A stretch of DNA of 45,423 bases from JAABSQ01 sp964573705 (lineage in GTDB: Bacteria; Desulfobacterota; Desulfobacteria; Desulfobacterales; Desulfococcaceae): contig CAZNLT010000026.1 in the NCBI GenBank assembly GCA_964573705.1, positions 1-45,423 of the forward strand, given 5' to 3'. Positions 41,404 through 45,423 of this stretch are shown one piece after another (the first letter of the stretch is position 1; each line of letters opens with the position of its first letter). The translations under genes and the position numbers were made by a program. The notes beneath the pieces are model-generated. The model was not told where the DNA came from, searched no databases, and saw only the letters and a program-made list of their open reading frames with translations.

Positions 41404-41856
41404 TCAATCGAATTTGACAACCAGGACCCCGGTCGCCCCCTCGAAAGATCGGACCAGCTTGACGCTCACATCACCCATCACGAATTCCTCGGATTTGGAT
41501 TTTTTCCTGCGGCCAATCACCACCAAATCGAAATTTCCCTGATTAAACTGCTCTAAAATGCCCTCCGTCACGGTAGGATAGAGCTCTTTGGTGACCAATC
41601 GAATTTGAATGGCATCCCCCTTAAAGCCAGACCGGATGAGGCGCTCCTTGCCATCTTCGAGACCTCCCTGCAGACGGGACACCTCTTTTTCTATATGCCC
41701 TTCTCCCATGAACTCTTCACTGGTGGAAGGTTTTTGAAAAACATGCAGCAGGGTGATTGTTATATCGTCTGCACAAAGGGGCAATCGAGTGAGATAATCC
41801 AAAACAACCCGGGAACTTCTGGAATCTTTCAACGCCACAAGGATCGAATGGTTCAA
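41404..41856 (-). CDS. Universal stress protein (UspA family)
   Basis: 150 residues, single Usp domain starting MNHSILVALKDS. The C-terminal ATP-binding signature is VVIGRRKKSK followed by FVMGDVSVKLV (G-x-x-G-x9-G type, partly altered). It starts at TTG (41856), with AAGGAGG five bases upstream, overlapping the stop of the kinase-like gene as TTGA; the two are translationally coupled. Usp proteins bind ATP and respond to stress or energy state. Here it is the last gene of a GAF-kinase-Usp unit. Confidence 0.88.
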   Translation of the reverse strand: MNHSILVALKDSRSSRVVLDYLTRLPLCADDITITLLHVFQKPSTSEEFMGEGHIEKEVSRLQGGLEDGKERLIRSGFKGDAIQIRLVTKELYPTVTEGILEQFNQGNFDLVVIGRRKKSKSEEFVMGDVSVKLVRSFEGATGVLVVKFD

Positions 41857-42776
41857 ACCTGCCTCCTTCCTTTTTGGGCCATGGAAAGATATGCTTTCAA
41901 ATCTTCAATAATCTCAGCGATATTATCATAATACACTTCAGAGGTTTGAGAAAAATGCATCAGTATATCATTGAGCATATCCGGGATATATGGATAAAGC
42001 TTTCGAAGATTGATAAAACGCCATTTATCCAATACCGCAAAATCTCCGGGTTCGACCCGGTCGAAGAGGTCTCCATAGATCTTCCTTTCGGCTTCGATCA
42101 TATGAAGATGGTGGATTCCTTTCCCGATCGCGAAGCTCAGAATATTGCCGATCCCGAACAGATCAAGGCTGAAGGGATTCTCCGTCGCCTCGAAGTCGTA
42201 ATCGAAATCGATCCAGACATAGTTGCCCGTGGACCGCTCTATGAGAATATGATCGTTTCGAATGTCCCCGTGACGTAACCCGTTTTCATGCAGCAGTTGA
42301 ATGGCTTCAAAGGCACCGATTAAATGAACCAGTATATCGGGGAAGGCATCATGAAAATAGACTTCATGATCCAAGTCCAGGGAATCCAGATATTTGTAGA
42401 AATTCGGTCCTCTAATGGCGTCTATGATTCGAATGTTGTTCCCCTGGGGATCTTTGAACGACTCCCCCTGCATGAATCTGGGATTCCCCCGAATCAATTC
42501 CAGAATTTGGCTTTCCTTCTCCGGATTTCGAAAGCACTGGATCTTAACGCCTCCGAATTTGACAAAAAAGGATTCGAAATAGGAAAGTTTGATAAATTTT
42601 TTTTCGCCGGTTTTTTTATCCAGTGCCCGTTTCACCCAAAATTTCGGATCCTCCATTCCAAAACGCCGCTCTTTTTCGTGTCCCAGCACCTTATACCAAC
42701 GGTCGCCCACCTGAATTTCATCATCCTGATCGATAGAATAAAAATCAGTGGTGTCAGTAAACTGTCTTCCGGCCAT
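41853..42776 (-). CDS. Small divergent protein kinase-like protein
   Basis: 307 residues with a kinase-like fold: the catalytic-loop equivalent GLRHGDIRNDHIL (about 180-192) has HGD in place of HRD, as in aminoglycoside/choline and RIO-type small-molecule or atypical kinases. WIDFDYDF (about 202-209) replaces DFG. The N-lobe lysine is probably in KKFIKLSYFES. There is no membrane segment. It lies 7 nt after the GAF gene and overlaps usp by 4 nt. Its substrate could be the neighbouring Usp or GAF protein or a small molecule; the sequence does not decide. Confidence 0.72.
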   Translation of the reverse strand: MAGRQFTDTTDFYSIDQDDEIQVGDRWYKVLGHEKERRFGMEDPKFWVKRALDKKTGEKKFIKLSYFESFFVKFGGVKIQCFRNPEKESQILELIRGNPRFMQGESFKDPQGNNIRIIDAIRGPNFYKYLDSLDLDHEVYFHDAFPDILVHLIGAFEAIQLLHENGLRHGDIRNDHILIERSTGNYVWIDFDYDFEATENPFSLDLFGIGNILSFAIGKGIHHLHMIEAERKIYGDLFDRVEPGDFAVLDKWRFINLRKLYPYIPDMLNDILMHFSQTSEVYYDNIAEIIEDLKAYLSMAQKGRRQV

Positions 42777-42783
42777 TCGGATT

Positions 42784-43350
42784 CTATTCGCCTTTTGTCA
42801 GCCGTTCTGGGAGCCCCTTGAATGCTTCCTTCACCTGTTCCAAAAAGTTTTGCAACCCGTTGTTCTCGATCACCAATCCGAGGAAATCCGCCAATATGCA
42901 AAAGGAATCGAGATCTTCGTCGTGAAGTTCCCAGATCTGGTCGTGATATACCCGGATGCATCCGATCGAAGCGCTTCGATAATGTATCGGGACGGAAAGC
43001 AAAGAGACCAACCCCTCCCGGGCCGCCGCTTCCGGATACTGAATTCGCCGATCATTCTGGAAATTTTTGATAAATATAGGTTCTCCGCTAATAAATGCTG
43101 TATATCGCCCATCCGCCAGTATCGGCCCTTTTTGCATGTAGGATTGACTGATTCCGTAGCTGCTCATTCGAAACAGCTGTTTTTCCCGTTCGTCGAACAG
43201 CATAATGCTGCATCCCCTGACTCCAAAATATCGGCAGATTCGCTCAGTCAGGTGGTTGGCCAATACTTGGAGGTCATTATAAGAAGCGATTGCCCGGATT
43301 AGCGCCTTAAACTCTCTAAAATGAATTTTTTTTTCCGGTTGATCCGTCAT
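42784..43350 (-). CDS. GAF-domain protein
   Basis: 188 residues, essentially one GAF domain (about 20-165) with segments RICRYFGVRGCSIMLFDERE, GLVSLLSVPIHYRSASIGCI and LADFLGLVIEN. GAF domains bind cyclic nucleotides, haem, Fe-S clusters or other small ligands. It has no output domain, so it must signal through a partner, most likely the kinase-like protein encoded 7 nt downstream. GAGGAG precedes the ATG. Confidence 0.88.
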   Translation of the reverse strand: MTDQPEKKIHFREFKALIRAIASYNDLQVLANHLTERICRYFGVRGCSIMLFDEREKQLFRMSSYGISQSYMQKGPILADGRYTAFISGEPIFIKNFQNDRRIQYPEAAAREGLVSLLSVPIHYRSASIGCIRVYHDQIWELHDEDLDSFCILADFLGLVIENNGLQNFLEQVKEAFKGLPERLTKGE

Positions 43351-43393
43351 TGCGAAATTCTCCTCGTTGGCGAAGATTCGGACTTCGATTCAA

Positions 43394-43422
43394 ACTATAC
43401 ACTTCTCGCCCGGGTTCGGCAA
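43394..43422 (-). promoter_or_regulatory. Promoter of the GAF-kinase-usp operon
   Basis: On the minus strand TTGCCG (43422-43417) and TATAGT (43399-43394) are 17 nt apart, about 45 nt before the GAF start codon. Confidence 0.5.
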
Positions 43423-43635
43423 GATGAAATCAGGCGTATGGGCGCGAATACCGAATGAACTGGTGGAATGCACCTCCTCGGTTGACCCGGAATATACCAA
43501 AACACGGGGGTTGGAATATTCCGTGGAGTAAGTAAAACAAAAAAACTGATCTCATTTAACTGGGGAGGGTGGCGGGCAGGCGCATGAGAAAATAACTCGG
43601 AGAGCATTCCGGATCACAAATGCACATTAAAAAAA

Positions 43636-43658
43636 GCCGCCCGACACGAGCGGGCGGC
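43636..43658 (-). terminator. Terminator after the cytochrome gene
   Basis: A perfect 8-bp stem GCCGCCCG/CGGGCGGC with a 7-nt loop has an A7 run at 43629-43635 that reads as a U-tract on the minus strand. Confidence 0.85.
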
Positions 43659-43679
43659 CAGGGTCAGACCCATTCGGAC

Positions 43680-44447
43680 TTATCCTTCTTTTACATGGCA
43701 TTTGCCGCAGGTCTGGGGGGCGTCTTTGGTGTTGTTTTCACGGTTGTACTCCCGGTGGCAGCCGATGCAGTTTTCATGAAGGGCTTCGGTATGGTATTGG
43801 AGTTCTTCTTCTTTGGAGAGCTTTTCGCCTTTGGGGGCTTTGCCGGGTTTGTCATGGCAGGCGATGCAGCCTTGCACCGGGTCGCCGGGCTTCAGGCTGG
43901 TCAGCGGTTGGGCTTTTTCATCATGGTGGCACTCCCCGCAGCTGATTTTGTATTCTTCAAAATGTTTTTTGTGAGCAAACTGTGCGATGGGCTTGGTGTG
44001 TTCGGAATAGGCGGGATTGTCCATGGGAATGACGTCGGCCACTTCGCCGCTTCCGGCCGCGGCGGGGGCTGCTTCTGCGGGCGCTTCGGCCTTTTCTTCA
44101 GCAGGCTTTTCGGCTTTGGCGATTGCCTTTTCTTCAACCGGTTCTTCGGCTTCGACCGGGGCTTCCTTATGGGCGGCAGCCTTCTCCTTCTGGGCCACAG
44201 CCTCATCCTTTTCGCCTTTTTCTTCAACCACTTCTTCGGGCTCTTCGGCCGTCAGCGCTTCGGCTTTTGCAGCTTTTTCTTCGTGGACCGCTTCTTTCTC
44301 AGCCACCTGGCCTTCTTCCGTCTTCGTGGTATGGGCGACCAAAGTCTCCTCTGTCGGTTTGGATGAATAATCCATTGCAACCACCACCACCAGTATGACG
44401 ATCAACACCGCCTCACCCAACATTAGAAACAACGTTTTCTTGTCCAT
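43680..44447 (-). CDS. Membrane-anchored tetrahaem cytochrome c with long charged linker
   Basis: 255 residues. An uncleaved N-terminal helix (about 8-25) is followed by about 105 residues rich in Glu, Ala and Lys (31-135), then a compact haem domain of about 110 residues with four CxxCH sites: CGECH (170), CIACH (194), CIGCH (227) and CGKCH (247). Extra histidines (FAHKKH, H175, YHTEALHENC) could be distal ligands, as in cytochrome c3/c7-like class III proteins. It should sit on the outer face of the inner membrane and shuttle low-potential electrons. GGAGG precedes the ATG. It is a monocistronic unit; its partners are not encoded here. Confidence 0.9.
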   Translation of the reverse strand: MDKKTLFLMLGEAVLIVILVVVVAMDYSSKPTEETLVAHTTKTEEGQVAEKEAVHEEKAAKAEALTAEEPEEVVEEKGEKDEAVAQKEKAAAHKEAPVEAEEPVEEKAIAKAEKPAEEKAEAPAEAAPAAAGSGEVADVIPMDNPAYSEHTKPIAQFAHKKHFEEYKISCGECHHDEKAQPLTSLKPGDPVQGCIACHDKPGKAPKGEKLSKEEELQYHTEALHENCIGCHREYNRENNTKDAPQTCGKCHVKEG

Positions 44448-44556
44448 CTAAAAGTCTCCTCCTTTTTCTGTAGTTTCTCCGCCGAGATCCAGGGAGAACG
44501 AAAACATCCGAATATCCCTCTATTCCAAATATGGAATTATAGCCGCAGACGAGGTC

Positions 44557-44585
44557 TATGTATAATAAAACCCCATTTTTGTCAA
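44557..44585 (-). promoter_or_regulatory. Promoter of the cytochrome gene
   Basis: On the minus strand TTGACA (44585-44580) is followed after 17 nt by TACATA (44562-44557), about 110 nt before the start codon. Confidence 0.5.
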
Positions 44586-44603
44586 AACCTTTATCGTGCC
44601 GGA

Positions 44604-45423
44604 TCAGATCACCGCAACGGCCCTTTTCGGGCATCGAATTCGAACCGATTCGCCGATGGAAAGCTTCATATCGGAATAGGCCTCGGCGCTTAAAAGTATA
44701 TTGAGGGGAATGCCCACGTCCACCAGGATTCGGATTCGATCCCGCTCAAGGGTCAACTGCTTGATTCGACCGTTTAGCCACTCTTCGGATTGGATGGTTG
44801 CAGCCCTTACATTCCGTATTTCGATAGTTGTCGGATCGATAGAGATTTTCACCAGACCGTCTCCGACCCCGTTCACCGGAAAAGGGTATTTCTCCTGAAC
44901 CAGGCAGTATCGCCGCCCCCCCCGGGTGATCACCGGGCCGTGGTAAATGTTTTCATGGGTAAAAGCGGAGGCCCGCCCCTCAAAAAGATAGATTCTTTCA
45001 TGGACCAGTCTGGCCGCCTGGGACAGGTTGTGAGTCGAGAGAAGGATGCTGATGCCCTCCCGGGAATGGAGATCCCGAATGATCTCTTCAATCACGATCT
45101 GATGGTTTACATCCACGCTGGCAGTGGGTTCATCAAAGAGCATGACCTTGGGCGAACAGGCCAGGGCCCGGGCGATGGCCACCCGCTGGTTTTCCCCGCC
45201 GGAAAGCTCCCCGCCCCGGGCATGCATGAAATCTTGCATCCCCACCCGCTCCAGCGAGGCTTGGATGATGCCGGGTCTTCGGGATTTTGGCACCCGCCGC
45301 ACTTTCAGGCCGAATTCCACATTCTTATAGACTGTGGTGCTGAACAGAATCGGGTGCTGGTCCACCACCACCACCTCTTTTCGAAACGGCAGCAGGGATT
45401 TTTCAGTAAAGGAGACCCGACGG
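44604..45423 (-). CDS. ABC transporter ATP-binding protein, probably tungstate/molybdate (C-terminal part)
   Basis: The frame is open to the window edge, so the N terminus with Walker A is missing. Visible are the Q-loop VDQHPILF, signature LSGGENQRVAIARALA, Walker B VMLFDEPTASVD and H-loop STHNLSQA. A C-terminal part of about 110 residues resembles the TOBE/Mop oxyanion-sensing domain of molybdate and tungstate importers (NGRIKQLTLERDRIRILVDV, then GIPLNILLSAEAY). It would energise uptake of the metal required by AOR, which is a link by inference. Sulfate or other oxyanion import is an alternative. Internal GTG at 45374 is not a start. Confidence 0.85.
   Translation of the reverse strand, partial: RRVSFTEKSLLPFRKEVVVVDQHPILFSTTVYKNVEFGLKVRRVPKSRRPGIIQASLERVGMQDFMHARGGELSGGENQRVAIARALACSPKVMLFDEPTASVDVNHQIVIEEIIRDLHSREGISILLSTHNLSQAARLVHERIYLFEGRASAFTHENIYHGPVITRGGRRYCLVQEKYPFPVNGVGDGLVKISIDPTTIEIRNVRAATIQSEEWLNGRIKQLTLERDRIRILVDVGIPLNILLSAEAYSDMKLSIGESVRIRCPKRAVAVI

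Larger units (their letters stand above)
43351..43679. other. Gap between the GAF operon and the cytochrome gene
   Basis: It holds the GAF-operon promoter (43394-43422) and the cytochrome terminator (43636-43658). The rest is non-coding as far as I can see. Confidence 0.6.

Overview
The window looks like chromosomal DNA of a complete-oxidising, strictly anaerobic sulfate reducer of the former Deltaproteobacteria, close to Desulfobacteraceae/Desulfosarcinaceae. The signs are a reductive-type dsrABD(N) cluster; acyl-CoA synthetase, acyl-CoA dehydrogenase, ETF and an ETF-linked membrane FeS protein for fatty-acid oxidation; an AOR-family tungsten/molybdenum aldehyde oxidoreductase; sigma-54 regulation; and a multihaem cytochrome c. 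The taxon is inferred from gene content, not from a search. I saw no rRNA, tRNA, CRISPR array, IS element or phage gene.

Layout. (1) 1-3160, minus strand: dsrA-dsrB-dsrD and the first codons of dsrN, read from a strong sigma-70 promoter whose -10 box lies inside a perfect 30-nt inverted repeat. (2) 3276-8287: a TPR protein, a dapA-like gene with a long C-terminal tail, a YkgJ-type cysteine-cluster protein, and a large divergent protein kinase ending in a hexapeptide repeat. (3) 8543-17249: a beta-oxidation electron-transfer module (membrane FeS oxidoreductase-etfB-etfA, fadD, fadR-acd). It carries three copies of one operator, TGAATGA-N4-TCATTCA or close variants, matching a TetR-type FadR encoded in the same block. 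(4) 17489-18568: an exported parvulin. (5) 19044-30308: an alcohol/aldehyde module with two iron-type alcohol dehydrogenases, a glutaredoxin, a PAS histidine kinase and sigma-54 response regulator, a MoaD-like carrier with its ThiF/MoeB-like activator, AOR, an unknown protein and a molybdopterin-binding protein. Candidate -24/-12 promoters lie before one alcohol dehydrogenase and before AOR.

(6) 30345-35370: a small lipoprotein; a fused trehalose-6-phosphate synthase/phosphatase whose phosphatase nucleophile aspartate is replaced by asparagine; and a purine nucleoside phosphorylase-MTA/SAH deaminase pair. (7) 35612-41134: NuoE-like, DRTGG, NuoF-like and an RnfB::GltD-type fusion protein, followed past a terminator by an RseC-like protein. 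This resembles the electron-input half of a flavin-based bifurcating enzyme with no hydrogenase subunit. (8) 41404-43350: a GAF-kinase-universal stress protein operon. (9) 43636-45423: a membrane-anchored tetrahaem cytochrome c and the C-terminal part of a probable tungstate/molybdate ABC ATPase.

How it fits together (inference): fatty acids are activated by FadD and oxidised by the acyl-CoA dehydrogenase. Electrons pass through EtfAB and the membrane FeS protein to the quinone pool. Alcohols and aldehydes are oxidised by the ADH/AOR module, which needs the W/Mo pterin genes beside it and possibly the transporter at the right edge. The NuoEF/RnfB-GltD set would exchange electrons between NAD(P)H and ferredoxin or a membrane carrier. 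Sulfite reduction by DsrAB is the sink. The two strongest candidates for something undescribed are the NuoE-DRTGG-NuoF-RnfB::GltD complex and the FadR circuit, whose regulator appears to lack a usable canonical start codon.
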